Shown here: positions 38,416-47,557 of the stretch, piece by piece
Position numbering within the stretch: position 1 is the stretch's first letter
Layout: each line of letters starts with the position of its first letter
NCBI RefSeq assembly: GCF_005938745.2
Contig: NZ_VCBX02000001.1
Coordinates: 3,258,001-3,322,000, forward strand
DNA from: Rhodococcus sp. KBS0724
GTDB taxonomy: Bacteria > Actinomycetota > Actinomycetes > Mycobacteriales > Mycobacteriaceae
Length of the DNA stretch: 64,000 nucleotides
Reading direction: 5' to 3'
Notes under the pieces: generated by a model
Told to the model about the DNA's origin: nothing
Seen by the model: the letters and a program-made list of their open reading frames with translations, nothing else
Database searches by the model: none
Made by a program: the position numbers and the translations under genes

Positions 38416-40500
38416 ATGAGCGGGCACACGATGAGTGAGTTCGATGCCGCCCTGCACCGTGCTCTGAAGAAACTTCAGAGCACGGGAACCGTGTCGGTGA
38501 AGGAGACACCACCGCACGGCCAATCGGTGGATCTGACGATTGCCATTGCGACGTACGACGATTTCGATGGCGCGTATTTCACGATCCACTCGATATTGAC
38601 TCACCATCGTGAAGTCCTCGACCGGGTCGAGTTCGTGTTGTTGGACAATTTTCCCGAGGGTCTGCCGGCGCCGATGCTCGAGTCCTTCGCGAAGTACGTG
38701 GAGCGGTTCCGCTATATACCGTTCACAGAGGTACGCTCGACGGCAGTTCGAGATGTGCTGTTCCGCAAGGCAACTGGGAAGTACGTGTTGGTGCTCGATT
38801 CCCATGTGATCTTGGCGCCCGGGTCGTTGGCGTCGTTGCTGGCATATTTCGACGCGCATCCGGAAACTGATGATCTGATCCAAGGCCCGATGCTGTCGCA
38901 GGACTCCTCACACATCGCCGCCACTCACATGGAGCCGGTCTGGCGACGAGGGATGTTCGGATCCTGGGGCGTTGATCCGCGGGCGAAGGCGAACCCGGAA
39001 GTTCCGTTCGAGATCACCATGCAGGGGTTGGGGTCGTTTGCGTGTCGACGTGAGGCCTGGCCTGGATTGAATTCGCACTTCACCGGTTTTGGTGGTGAAG
39101 AGGGCTACATCCACGAGAAGTTCCGGATCAACGGCGGAAAAGTGGTGTGCCTTCCGACTTTCGGTTGGCTCCACCGGTTCGAACGTCCGGCCGGTGTGCC
39201 GTACCGGATCAATTGGGACGATCGGATTCACAACTATCTACTCGGGTGGCAAGAGATCGGCTGGGATGTCGAGTCGGTGCACCGCCAGTTCTCGAAACAC
39301 TTGGGCAACTCGTATCCGAGCATTCGCGAGCGCGCTGAACGAAGCGTGCAGAAGCCTGAGCTGATCTTCGGCGGAGTGCTTGTCCTGAGTGACGATCGCC
39401 GTGTTGCGCCGTGGCGGTCGTGTCTGGCCGAGGCTGAATCGGTGGATTTGGCAGTGCACCGAGTCGTGCCAGCGGAGGACACCGAGGATCCGTGGCGATT
39501 GGCGAGTGCGTTTGTCGCGGGAATCGACAAGGCCATTCTGTTGGGCTGGGAGTCCGTGGTGTTCCTTTCCGAAGAGCACGTCATCGACGGTGCGCTGCCG
39601 TACAAACTCCGAAACGTCATGGTTGATCTCCCCGGGGATGTCGACTGTGCAGTTGTCCACGGGCCCGAAGCCGGGTTCTCTGGTGCGGCAGTGATCGTGC
39701 GCAGTAGTGCCTACGAGCGTTTGCGTGACCGACTATCTGCGTTCGCCACCGGTTCGGGTGAGAGTGAGTTTTCCTTGTCGGCCTGGCTCGTCGCTGAGGG
39801 GGCGTGCGATATTGCGCTCATACAGGGTGTGGCACGCACGCGGGCGATCTATGAAGGTGGGCCTGCGGCGACCATGGGAGTTGCGCTCGTAAATCTTGAT
39901 ACGGACCGGGAACGGTGGTCCCATTCATGGAAAAAGTTCAACCGACTCGCGAACATTGATGGTGTAGAGAGAGTTTCGGCAAGCGAGGACCGTACGAACC
40001 CGGCCATCGGATTTGCGGTCTCCTGGCGTCGCGCCATCGCACGGGCAGCAGAGAAGGAATGGGGTTCAGTTCTCGTCGCTGCCGACAATCTCGATCTGCT
40101 CGATGTGTCGTCGTCGATCCTCGATGCGGCACGGGCTGAACTCTATAATCTCGAGTGGGACGTGGTGCATTTCGGTCATGATCCGAAATCGCGCGACGGC
40201 AGCCTTTTCGGGGATTCGTCATTGATTCGCGTCAGCGCGGAAAACCGTGGAGTGCACGCGGTCCTGGTGAACTCCCGTGCATTCGAGACGATTCTTGCCG
40301 CCATTCCCGATCCTGAATCTCATTCTGCTGAGTTTGCGCAGTGGGCTGGTGAGTATCGCTCCCTCGGGGAGTTTGTGGTGGATGCCAGCGCATCTGGCAT
40401 GCTGACCTGCCTGTCGTTGTCGCCAGGTATCGCCACCAACCGGACCTTACTTCGGTCAGGCGCACTCGAATCCGAATATTCACGACGCTTCACTCTCTGA
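38416..40500 (+). CDS. Multidomain glycosyltransferase: GT2-type domain plus two GT25-like segments
   Basis: 694-residue cytoplasmic protein. Residues about 40–285 form a GT-A (family 2-like) glycosyltransferase: LTIAIATYDDFDGAYFTIHSI, a DxH motif in YVLVLDSHVILAPG and an acceptor region GFGGEEGYIHEKFRINGG...FGWLHRFERP. Residues about 315–450 and 485–645 look like two related segments (LVLSDDRRVAPWRS...AFVAGIDKAILLGWESVVFLSEE; ALVNLDTDRERWSHSW...AVSWRRAIARAAEKEWGSVLVAADN). These resemble the GT25 family of beta-glycosyltransferases, though typical acidic motifs are partly altered. It lies 31 bases after the x-P-T repeat gene, so Thr glycosylation of that protein before Tat export, or of a related acceptor, is the working idea. 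Confidence 0.75.
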   Translation: MSGHTMSEFDAALHRALKKLQSTGTVSVKETPPHGQSVDLTIAIATYDDFDGAYFTIHSILTHHREVLDRVEFVLLDNFPEGLPAPMLESFAKYVERFRYIPFTEVRSTAVRDVLFRKATGKYVLVLDSHVILAPGSLASLLAYFDAHPETDDLIQGPMLSQDSSHIAATHMEPVWRRGMFGSWGVDPRAKANPEVPFEITMQGLGSFACRREAWPGLNSHFTGFGGEEGYIHEKFRINGGKVVCLPTFGWLHRFERPAGVPYRINWDDRIHNYLLGWQEIGWDVESVHRQFSKHLGNSYPSIRERAERSVQKPELIFGGVLVLSDDRRVAPWRSCLAEAESVDLAVHRVVPAEDTEDPWRLASAFVAGIDKAILLGWESVVFLSEEHVIDGALPYKLRNVMVDLPGDVDCAVVHGPEAGFSGAAVIVRSSAYERLRDRLSAFATGSGESEFSLSAWLVAEGACDIALIQGVARTRAIYEGGPAATMGVALVNLDTDRERWSHSWKKFNRLANIDGVERVSASEDRTNPAIGFAVSWRRAIARAAEKEWGSVLVAADNLDLLDVSSSILDAARAELYNLEWDVVHFGHDPKSRDGSLFGDSSLIRVSAENRGVHAVLVNSRAFETILAAIPDPESHSAEFAQWAGEYRSLGEFVVDASASGMLTCLSLSPGIATNRTLLRSGALESEYSRRFTL

Positions 40501-40527
40501 TTCCACGACACATCCACGGGAGCTCCC

Positions 40528-40800
40528 ATGACTGAATTGCTCGTAGATACCCGACCGCGGCGCGCGCAGAGCGTGGAAAGCAACGATCTCGCTGACGGAG
40601 TTGTGCTGTACGACAGCTCCAGCGAGATAGCGCACCACCTCAATCCGATTGCGACCTTGGTCTGGGAATTGTGCGACGGACGGACCGTCGCCGACATTGT
40701 CGATGGTGTCGCCGAAGTCCTGGAAATCCCCACTGCTGAAGCGCAATCCGTGGTTAATGAAACCTACGGACAACTGAACGCGTCGCGGTTGTTGGTGTGA
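40528..40800 (+). CDS. PqqD-like peptide chaperone (RRE-type)
   Basis: 90-residue PqqD-family protein: AHHLNPIATLVWELCDGRTVADIVDGVAEVLEIPTAEAQSVVNETYGQLNASRLLV matches the winged-helix fold that captures leader peptides for modifying enzymes. GGGAG lies just before the ATG. No radical SAM enzyme is encoded nearby. Instead it is followed by HprK-like and nucleotidyltransferase genes, an association I recall from NCBI family names as the HPr-rel-A system. Partner peptide unknown; the 37917 product is the obvious candidate. Confidence 0.85.
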   Translation: MTELLVDTRPRRAQSVESNDLADGVVLYDSSSEIAHHLNPIATLVWELCDGRTVADIVDGVAEVLEIPTAEAQSVVNETYGQLNASRLLV

Positions 40801-40807
40801 GTCGTTC

Positions 40808-41683
40808 GTGACGGTGCGCGGTGCGGAGTACATAAGTTCGCAGTACCTATGGGTCGACGCACGTGTCACAGGAGCAGCGGTCCCGGAAGTCGGTGTTGTC
40901 GAACACAAGATCGCCGGCCCATGGGCCGCCAGCCACGAGGTGCACGCGCACATCGTGCCCAGTGAATCTGTATCCGGGCGCTGGGATGTGGCGATCCGTT
41001 CCACGCTGGACGGCGCGACCGAAACCTTGGTCGAGCTCGACGGTCTGCATACCGCCGAAAGTATTTATCGCACTGTGCACCGCGATGTGATGACCGCGGC
41101 CCGCATCGAGGAGTGGACACGCTTGCACGCTGCTTTGGTGGATTGTGGTGGTGTACGGGTGGCGATTGCCGGGCATTCGGGGGCAGGTAAGACCACGTTG
41201 GCTCTGGCGCTGGCCCTGCGGGGTGCGCAGCTTCACGCGGACGAGGGCATCTTCATCCGAGGCGAAGACGCTGTCGGTCTACCGCGTCGCATCCACGTCA
41301 AAGCGGGCACGTTCGATGTATTGCCGGAGATCAGCAGTCGCGAGCTTCTGCACCTGCCGTATGAACCCCCAGTCTGGACACTTGACCCGACAACTTTGCC
41401 CACGCCACCTGACATTGTGGCTGGGGTGCGGGGGATCGATGTACTGGTGATCCTCGCGGGGTGGAGTGACACGACGCGCGTTGCGCCAATGCCCACCGCT
41501 CTAGCCTTGCAATCGTTGGCCGAACAGTCAGCATTGTGGTCAGACGATCACCGGCTGACGCTTCGCAACATCGCTGCACTGCTGTCGACTACGGCTTGCT
41601 TCAGCCTCACTCGGCAGCACCTGGATTCCGGGATCGCCGCAATCGAGGATTTGGTGGCGTCATGCGTGACACGCAGTATCTGA
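40808..41683 (+). CDS. HprK-like P-loop kinase
   Basis: 291-residue protein with an HPr-kinase-type P-loop IAGHSGAGKTTLALALALRGAQLHADEGIFI (Walker A near residues 121–128) and an acidic DE pair where HprK has its catalytic Asp. The N-terminal about 110 residues are unrelated to HPr kinases, and no HPr gene is nearby. HprK-related kinases occur beside PqqD proteins in peptide-modification clusters, where they are suspected to phosphorylate a peptide or partner protein. Start is GTG eight bases after pqqD; its 3' end overlaps the nucleotidyltransferase gene by 22 bases. Confidence 0.8.
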   Translation: MTVRGAEYISSQYLWVDARVTGAAVPEVGVVEHKIAGPWAASHEVHAHIVPSESVSGRWDVAIRSTLDGATETLVELDGLHTAESIYRTVHRDVMTAARIEEWTRLHAALVDCGGVRVAIAGHSGAGKTTLALALALRGAQLHADEGIFIRGEDAVGLPRRIHVKAGTFDVLPEISSRELLHLPYEPPVWTLDPTTLPTPPDIVAGVRGIDVLVILAGWSDTTRVAPMPTALALQSLAEQSALWSDDHRLTLRNIAALLSTTACFSLTRQHLDSGIAAIEDLVASCVTRSI

Positions 41684-42786
41684 TCGCGATGCTCGACCCT
41701 ACGGATGGAGCTGAGCTCATCCGTTCGTGTAGTGATGACGACTGGCCACGCCTCATCGACGTTGCCGCCCGCCACAAGGTGCTACCACTACTCGCTGCTG
41801 CAGCCGTCGACGCTGGGTTCGCCTCGATCCTGCCGCCGAGTTTTGCAACGATGCTGGCAACATCGACTGCCGTCGCTTCCAGTCCACAATTGACACTGAG
41901 CCTCGTTCACCATCGGAATGCAGTACGGATCGCCGATTTGGAATCCCAGCGGGACGAACTTCAGGAGATGCTGCGCGATAAGGGGTTTCCCACTGTTGCA
42001 CTCAAAGGTGCGGCGCTGCTCGAACGCAACATCTGGCCCAATCCCGCGGCACGCCGAATGACCGACATAGATCTCTTGGTCGTGGACCAATCCCACGCCG
42101 TCCCCGCCAACGACGCGATCATCGACTTCGGGTACCGCATGGTGCGGTCCGACGAGGTGTCCACGGATTCCGTCGATCACGACGACCATCAAGAACCGGC
42201 ACTGCTTCGAGACGATCGACATGGTTCCGTCGAAATCCACTCGCACCTTCTGCCTCGCTTTGCGCGACACGCGCTCACACGGGAACAAGCAGTGGAGAAT
42301 ATTGTGCCGACGGCAGGAGACAAACTTGCACTTGATGACGTGGCGCTGCACGTGATCGCCCATGCCCGCCTTGCCGACCGTGCATTACTACGTGCTGATC
42401 TTGCACTGAACAGCGTGTTCGACGTGGGATATCTGCTCGCCTACGAGCGGTCGCTTGGCTCCGTATTGGCGAGCCGCCCGATGCAGCGTGACGTTCGGCG
42501 TGCTGTGAACGTCCAGTTGGCGGCCGTGGAATCAGTCTTCGGGACAAGCGTTGTCGGCGCTACGTTGTCGGCACGCTTGTGGTGGCGATGGACGCTGTGG
42601 TTGGCGGAGCATCCGCGCGTACATTCGCTGTACCGGGATCTGGTCATGATTCCGTTGTTCCTCGATCGTGATCGGCTCTCGATCAGAGCAGGCCGGCAGT
42701 TGCGTGGAATCGCGTTGGCGCGCGCCAGGCTGACGTATTTCATCCGCCGCGCGCGGACTGCACTCGGCGACGCGCAGCGCACCTAG
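41662..42786 (+). CDS. Nucleotidyltransferase-fold protein (NTP_transf_5-like)
   Basis: About 374 residues. The start ATG 41662 lies inside the end of the kinase gene; the longer frame from 41536 is just overlap. The fold signature is LKGAALLERNIWPNPAARRMTDIDLLVVDQSHAVPANDAIIDFGYR (residues about 112–156), with a DIDLL metal site, then a third acidic/His strand GSVEIHSHLLPRF. It belongs to the uncharacterised nucleotidyltransferase group that accompanies PqqD/HprK-type genes. It probably transfers a nucleotide or phosphosugar moiety; the substrate is unknown. Last gene of the cluster; the next gene converges on it. Confidence 0.8.
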   Translation: MRDTQYLIAMLDPTDGAELIRSCSDDDWPRLIDVAARHKVLPLLAAAAVDAGFASILPPSFATMLATSTAVASSPQLTLSLVHHRNAVRIADLESQRDELQEMLRDKGFPTVALKGAALLERNIWPNPAARRMTDIDLLVVDQSHAVPANDAIIDFGYRMVRSDEVSTDSVDHDDHQEPALLRDDRHGSVEIHSHLLPRFARHALTREQAVENIVPTAGDKLALDDVALHVIAHARLADRALLRADLALNSVFDVGYLLAYERSLGSVLASRPMQRDVRRAVNVQLAAVESVFGTSVVGATLSARLWWRWTLWLAEHPRVHSLYRDLVMIPLFLDRDRLSIRAGRQLRGIALARARLTYFIRRARTALGDAQRT

Positions 42787-42811
42787 ACGACAGGTTCGAG
42801 CCCATTCGAAG

Positions 42812-45800
42812 TCACGACGCAAAGTCCTCGAGGTCCGCGAGCAATTCCGACACCGTCGCGCGATCGACATCGGCCAGCGTGCCACCACGAACCTCGACCG
42901 AGACCAGCGTCTGATCGGGGTAGCCGTCGTATGGGCTTCCCGTTCCCATTCCGGGTTCGAGACCCAGCAGCACTGACATCGAGTCACCGAGCCGGTACAG
43001 CAGTCCCTGACCCCACGATGCCGGGTTCTCCCAGACGGGCTCCCAGCCTCGATATGTCAGCCGCAGAGCCTGACTCGGCGTTGCGGTCACCCCGGTGAAC
43101 CGGTCCAGGCCGCTCCCGTTCACATCCTCGGGTTTCGGATCGTGTACCGGCCGCCCCAGCTGCGGGAACGGCTGCAGAATCTCGTGATCGGCAAAGACCT
43201 CGGACCAAGCACTGATCGATTCCGGGATATGCGCGGGGTGTACCAGGCCGATCATTTCCTCGGGCCGCGCGATTGTGCGATCGTCGACATCGGCACACGT
43301 ATTGCCCACGGCGACCCGTAACACCACTGCCGGCGAGCCGTCCTCGCCCCACGACGCCCACAACAACCGTCGGACCAGGTGAACCATCAGCGGATGCCCC
43401 AGCAGATACTGCGAGAATTCGTCGGCGCTCCAACGGCGCCCGGTCACCATGGCCCGATTGAGCCGCTTGATCTGCTCGGTAGCCACCGCCTTGACCTCGC
43501 GTTTGAAGGCAGTGAACTGCGTGCGGGCGGCCTCGGCCATCGCAGGATCATCGCCTGCGATTGGCTTCGGCAAACTTTTGGCCTTCTTGCCCTTCTCATC
43601 GATCACGTACGGCACCAACGTCTCTGTGAATTCGATGGTGAAAGTGCGGCCACCGTAGTCGAGCACAGGCAGCTCCAGATCCGGGACAATTCGATCCCCG
43701 AGTTGATCCTGATCAAGCCCCAAACTTTCAGCAACCTCGGTGACGCGCTGAGCCGCACCGTTTTTCAGTGATTTGAACTTCATTCGCCGAGACATGTCGT
43801 GCAATTCTGTAAGCGATCGACTTGAACCGATTGCTGCCAGCGCGTCGAGCCCGGATTGTGCGCGCGCGGTGCCACTTTCGCCGGGCCAGCGCCGGATCAA
43901 CGGAACCAGTGCAGCGACTGTCGAATCGTCGCCGAGGAATCCCTGAGCCAGGACTATCCAGTTGTCCTTCGACGGCGCCCCTTCGCCCCACCACCGCTCG
44001 AACAACTCCCACGCCGCAGCTGCCAACGACGACCTGTCACAGACCGTGGTAGCCACAGCCAACCCGGGGTACGGATGATCCGGCTTGCTGATCGCACACA
44101 TCGTCAACAGATGACCGATTGCCGAACTTGGCAGTCGCGCCGACCGATCAGCAGTCAGGACAGGGGGAAGTGAGTCCAAATCTGCCCACACGCCGACACG
44201 GGGAATCTTCGCTGGAAGTATCTCCAGTGGATCCTGCTCCAGCATCGCTCGCAATACCGCCACAACGTCAGAGCCGTACTGCTCCGCGATCGAGCACACG
44301 TGATCATTTCCGCATCGACGACCCACAGCGCGCAGTGCCACAACCGCATGATCCCGGAGCTGACCAGGCGATCCCACGGCATCCGGGGCCAACAACGCGA
44401 TTGCATCGTCGGCATTACGAATCAGCCACTCCGACGCGGCTATACGCAAGGTTTTCCGAGTTGCCAGGGCAGTGGCCTGCAATCGCGCCACTGCGATATC
44501 CACGAAGGGCAAAAGGTACGGTGCCGCCGCGCCGGGGTGCGCCCGCGACAGCTGCAACATCAAGGGGAGGGCCTCGAGTTCGAATCGCTGCACCACCCGC
44601 TGCGGATCATCCAGTTCGGTGCCTCGCCACTCGGTCAGCAGGGGCCGCGCTGTCTCGTCCGGCGCCAACAGGAAAATCGTCATCGCCTGCCACTCGTTGA
44701 CGATGTGAGGAGAGGGATCTTTGACGTACTGTTTTTGGAGATCCCACGTCGTGTACGAATAGTCGTGCGGGCGCGCCTTCAGCTCCTCGAGTTCGCCCGG
44801 GAGCCAAACGACCTTCGATATCGTCGGTGCTACCACCCCCGTGATCACTACCGGTGCAGGGCGTTTCTTGACGCCGACCCATGGAGGAGTCACCATCAGC
44901 GGCGGCAGATCGTCGGCCAGCGGAATTTCTGCTCCGAGTGATCCGAGTCGAGCGATCGCACTGGGCGACAATTCGGGTGCTATCTCGATCGCCACGTCCG
45001 GATACGCCCGCGCGTGGCGATCGAACAACGACCAGTTCTTCTGCGCGAGAAGACGAAATGCACGCCGCGGATAACGGGCCATCGCGTCGAGCAAGACCGG
45101 ACGGACACCCTTGACGTCGACGCGCTCGAGTATCGCGCGGAATGCGTTGTCGGTCGGAATGCCGACAAGCACATCCAGGATCTTCGAGCGAACCGCGGAC
45201 TGTTCGTCGACGCCATAGCCGCCAGGGGAATCGAAGGCATTGGCCAACGCTCCCGCCACTTCTACGCCGATTCCGTCGACTATTGCCGCGAGCAGATCGG
45301 AATCGGACACCCAATGCGGCGAGGCCTGCGCTGTGAGAATCGCATCCAAGTGCTTCGGAGACGAGACGGACGCCAGTGCCTGCATCCGCCAGTGCCACGT
45401 CGGCGCTGTCTCGCCGAGGACCACGTCGTCAGCCCAGTCACGTTCCGTGGGGAACAGGAAGGTGGCTGTCATGGCTCGGACCGCGTTGGTGCGTAGTCGT
45501 TGTGCCGCTGATCGGGCTGCCTCGTATTCGGCTGCATCTGCGATCACCAGCAGCTCGCGCAGTCTGGTGGAGACATGCGCGCGTGGCCCGTCGAAGAACT
45601 GCGTTTCCAGTCGTTCGTCACGGATTATTTCACCTGGACTGGCATATCCTTCGGGCTCTTTTGCTTCGTCAGGAGACCCATCGTCGTAGTACATGACGTA
45701 GACGTCGGCAGTTGCCGTCCAGCCGGCGCTCGGGCCTGGGCGGGCTCGTTCTCTGTGCTGATACCGCAGATCGGACGACTCCAGCATCGCTTCGACAGCG

Positions 45801-46156
45801 CCGGCAAGGCCCAGCTCGGAAACCCAGAGGTCCGCGAACTGCGTGGTTTCGGAGTCGGGGCCGTACCAGCGTCTGGTCAGAAGCGTGAACAGCGCAGCCG
45901 CGCCGAGTGGCGAAACGTCCCCTTGTCGCTGACGACGTGCAGCCAGAACGTACTCGTTGACGTCAGGCGCCTGTTCAAGTTCCCACGTCACCCACGTACC
46001 TTGCACGCGCAGACGCTCGTCGACGGCCGATTGAGGGTGCGGATCCAGTTCACGAACTGACGGCGGAAAGCCGTCTCGGCGTGGGTATTTCATTGGAAAC
46101 CACTCTGCCGGCGCCTCGAACGCAGTGAGGTCAGCTGCCGTCTCGATCTCGTTCAC
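42812..46156 (-). CDS. DUF4132-domain protein
   Basis: 1114-residue soluble protein. The C-terminal 250–300 residues match DUF4132 (EQIKRLNRAMVTGRRWSADEFSQYLLGHPLMVHLVRRLLWASWGEDG). The long N-terminal part is helical and repeat-like (HEAT/ARM style; repeated phrases on averages of about 40 residues such as LLQLSRAHPGAAAPYLLPFVD). The molecular role of DUF4132 proteins (MolR-like in some annotations) is not established. There is no membrane segment or signal. Single gene, divergent from the ArsR–SRPBCC gene. Confidence 0.8.
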   Translation of the reverse strand: MNEIETAADLTAFEAPAEWFPMKYPRRDGFPPSVRELDPHPQSAVDERLRVQGTWVTWELEQAPDVNEYVLAARRQRQGDVSPLGAAALFTLLTRRWYGPDSETTQFADLWVSELGLAGAVEAMLESSDLRYQHRERARPGPSAGWTATADVYVMYYDDGSPDEAKEPEGYASPGEIIRDERLETQFFDGPRAHVSTRLRELLVIADAAEYEAARSAAQRLRTNAVRAMTATFLFPTERDWADDVVLGETAPTWHWRMQALASVSSPKHLDAILTAQASPHWVSDSDLLAAIVDGIGVEVAGALANAFDSPGGYGVDEQSAVRSKILDVLVGIPTDNAFRAILERVDVKGVRPVLLDAMARYPRRAFRLLAQKNWSLFDRHARAYPDVAIEIAPELSPSAIARLGSLGAEIPLADDLPPLMVTPPWVGVKKRPAPVVITGVVAPTISKVVWLPGELEELKARPHDYSYTTWDLQKQYVKDPSPHIVNEWQAMTIFLLAPDETARPLLTEWRGTELDDPQRVVQRFELEALPLMLQLSRAHPGAAAPYLLPFVDIAVARLQATALATRKTLRIAASEWLIRNADDAIALLAPDAVGSPGQLRDHAVVALRAVGRRCGNDHVCSIAEQYGSDVVAVLRAMLEQDPLEILPAKIPRVGVWADLDSLPPVLTADRSARLPSSAIGHLLTMCAISKPDHPYPGLAVATTVCDRSSLAAAAWELFERWWGEGAPSKDNWIVLAQGFLGDDSTVAALVPLIRRWPGESGTARAQSGLDALAAIGSSRSLTELHDMSRRMKFKSLKNGAAQRVTEVAESLGLDQDQLGDRIVPDLELPVLDYGGRTFTIEFTETLVPYVIDEKGKKAKSLPKPIAGDDPAMAEAARTQFTAFKREVKAVATEQIKRLNRAMVTGRRWSADEFSQYLLGHPLMVHLVRRLLWASWGEDGSPAVVLRVAVGNTCADVDDRTIARPEEMIGLVHPAHIPESISAWSEVFADHEILQPFPQLGRPVHDPKPEDVNGSGLDRFTGVTATPSQALRLTYRGWEPVWENPASWGQGLLYRLGDSMSVLLGLEPGMGTGSPYDGYPDQTLVSVEVRGGTLADVDRATVSELLADLEDFAS

Positions 46157-46219
46157 GCAACTCCTCGGGTTTGTCTCGACCCGCCTCGCGAACTCGGGGA
46201 TTGCACGATGGTAGCGATG

Positions 46220-46259
46220 CAGACCGACAGGTTTGCGGGAGTTCGAACTTGTCGGTCTG
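46220..46259. promoter_or_regulatory. Inverted repeat in the divergent promoter region
   Basis: Ten-base arms CAGACCGACA (46220–46229) and TGTCGGTCTG (46250–46259) enclose 20 bases ending in the perfect palindrome AGTTCGAACT. It lies between the DUF4132 gene and the ArsR-type regulator gene. Either an operator pair or a hairpin. Confidence 0.45.
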
Positions 46260-46270
46260 TTATGGGACGA

Positions 46271-46300
46271 TGGACATGCAGGTAAATGACTGCATATTAT
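46271..46300 (+). promoter_or_regulatory. Promoter predicted to give a leaderless ArsR–SRPBCC mRNA
   Basis: TGGACA (46271–46276), an 18-base spacer and TATTAT (46295–46300). The expected transcription start, about seven bases on, coincides with ATG 46307. There is no ribosome site before that ATG. Confidence 0.5.
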
Positions 46301-46306
46301 GTGTCC

Positions 46307-47083
46307 ATGGCGTCATCTACCGATCTGGTTTTCAAAGCACTGGCGGATCCAACGCGCAGGTTCCTTCTCGACTGCCTCCGCGAAGACAATGGTCAGACGC
46401 TGGGGGAGTTATGCGAGCGTGTGACCATGACCCGCCAGTCGGCGACCCAACACCTGGCCGTGCTCGAGGCGGCAAATCTGGTGAGCCACGTACGCCATGG
46501 TCGAGAGAAGCGTCATTATCTCAATCCCGTTCCGCTCGAGGAGATTCGCGAACGGTGGATTGACACTTTCGAACACTCGCGACTTCAGGCGCTGAGTGCA
46601 ATCAAACGACATGCGGAGGTAGCAATGACCGTCAAGCCCACCTACAAGTACGTCACCTACATCGAGAGCACGCCGGAAGCTGTGTGGCGAGCGCTCACCG
46701 ACGCTGACATCACAGCGGCGTATTGGGGCCATCAGAACGTCTCGGACTGGAATGTCGGATCCCAGTGGGAACACCGTCGCGCCGATGGCTCCGGTATCGC
46801 TGACGTTGTGGGCTCGGTGATCGAAAGTGAAGCGCCGAATCGACTGGTTACATCCTGGGCGTCTCCTGATAATCCCAACGAGGACGCCGCCTCGCGGGTC
46901 ACCTACACAATCGAGCCGTACGGCTCGATTGTTCGGCTCACCGTAGTGCACGAAAACCTTGCCGACGATGACGCGCGCAACAGCATTTCCCGGGGTTGGC
47001 CGGCAGTTCTCTCCAACCTCAAGTCGCTGCTCGAGACCGGACACGTCCTTCCTGACACGCCGTGGGAGATGCCGACCAACTGA
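46307..47083 (+). CDS. ArsR-family HTH fused to SRPBCC (AHSA1-like) domain
   Basis: 258 residues. The N-terminal 95 form an ArsR-type winged helix (LVFKALADPTRRFLLDCLREDNGQTLGELCERVTMTRQSATQHLAVLEAANLVSHVRHGREKRHYLN). There is no metal-binding ELCVCDL-type motif, so metal sensing is unlikely. Residues about 110–250 are an AHSA1/SRPBCC ligand-binding domain (YVTYIESTPEAVWRALTDADITAAYWGHQNVSDW...). In many genomes these occur as separate adjacent genes. Here one chain combines regulator and putative small-molecule binder, suggesting a ligand-responsive repressor. Confidence 0.88.
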   Translation: MASSTDLVFKALADPTRRFLLDCLREDNGQTLGELCERVTMTRQSATQHLAVLEAANLVSHVRHGREKRHYLNPVPLEEIRERWIDTFEHSRLQALSAIKRHAEVAMTVKPTYKYVTYIESTPEAVWRALTDADITAAYWGHQNVSDWNVGSQWEHRRADGSGIADVVGSVIESEAPNRLVTSWASPDNPNEDAASRVTYTIEPYGSIVRLTVVHENLADDDARNSISRGWPAVLSNLKSLLETGHVLPDTPWEMPTN

Positions 47084-47557
47084 CGGGCAATCGGGCCGGT
47101 CCACGGGGAAGGGGAGGACCACGTGAACCGGCCGCCGGCAAGCCCAGGGGAGTGATTGAGGTAGTGTCGTGCAGCGCCCAGGGGGGGTGAAAGTCGGCCT
47201 ACATCAGAGAAAACCCATGTGATAGTGCGGTTTTCGGTCGAAGTTGGCTGTTCGGACGGGATTGTTCACTAAAAAATCGACGTCCTGCCGCCACTCTTGT
47301 ACTCGAAGTGTTCAATATCTGCCGCTGACAGAACCACGTATTTTTCCGAATATATCGGCACAGTCACGTAAGCACCACGACACCTCAGGAAGACAACTAT
47401 CCTCACCACCACCTCAAAAAAGTCCCACAAATCGCACAGAAGAGGGGAGTCGGCGGCGGCGGACGTCAGCGGATGGGGGATCGATCGTGATGTCAATGTC
47501 GCTGCATAGGGGGTTGTCGACGCGAATTCTGACGGCTGGTCTCTTACTCTGCCAACC
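47084..47557. other. Intergenic region with a possible gene remnant
   Basis: About 470 bases without a convincing gene. The stretch 47269–47370 read on the minus strand gives a protein-like end (IYSEKYVVLSAADIEHFEYKSGGRTSIF then stop), possibly the leftover 3' end of a lost gene. This part is AT-richer than its surroundings. A promoter for the 47558 gene must also be here. Confidence 0.35.

Noticed and set aside
40528..42786. Lasso-peptide or PQQ biosynthesis cluster
   Set aside because: A PqqD-like protein and an HprK-like kinase are present, but no asparagine-synthetase-like cyclase, transglutaminase-like protease or radical SAM enzyme lies nearby.
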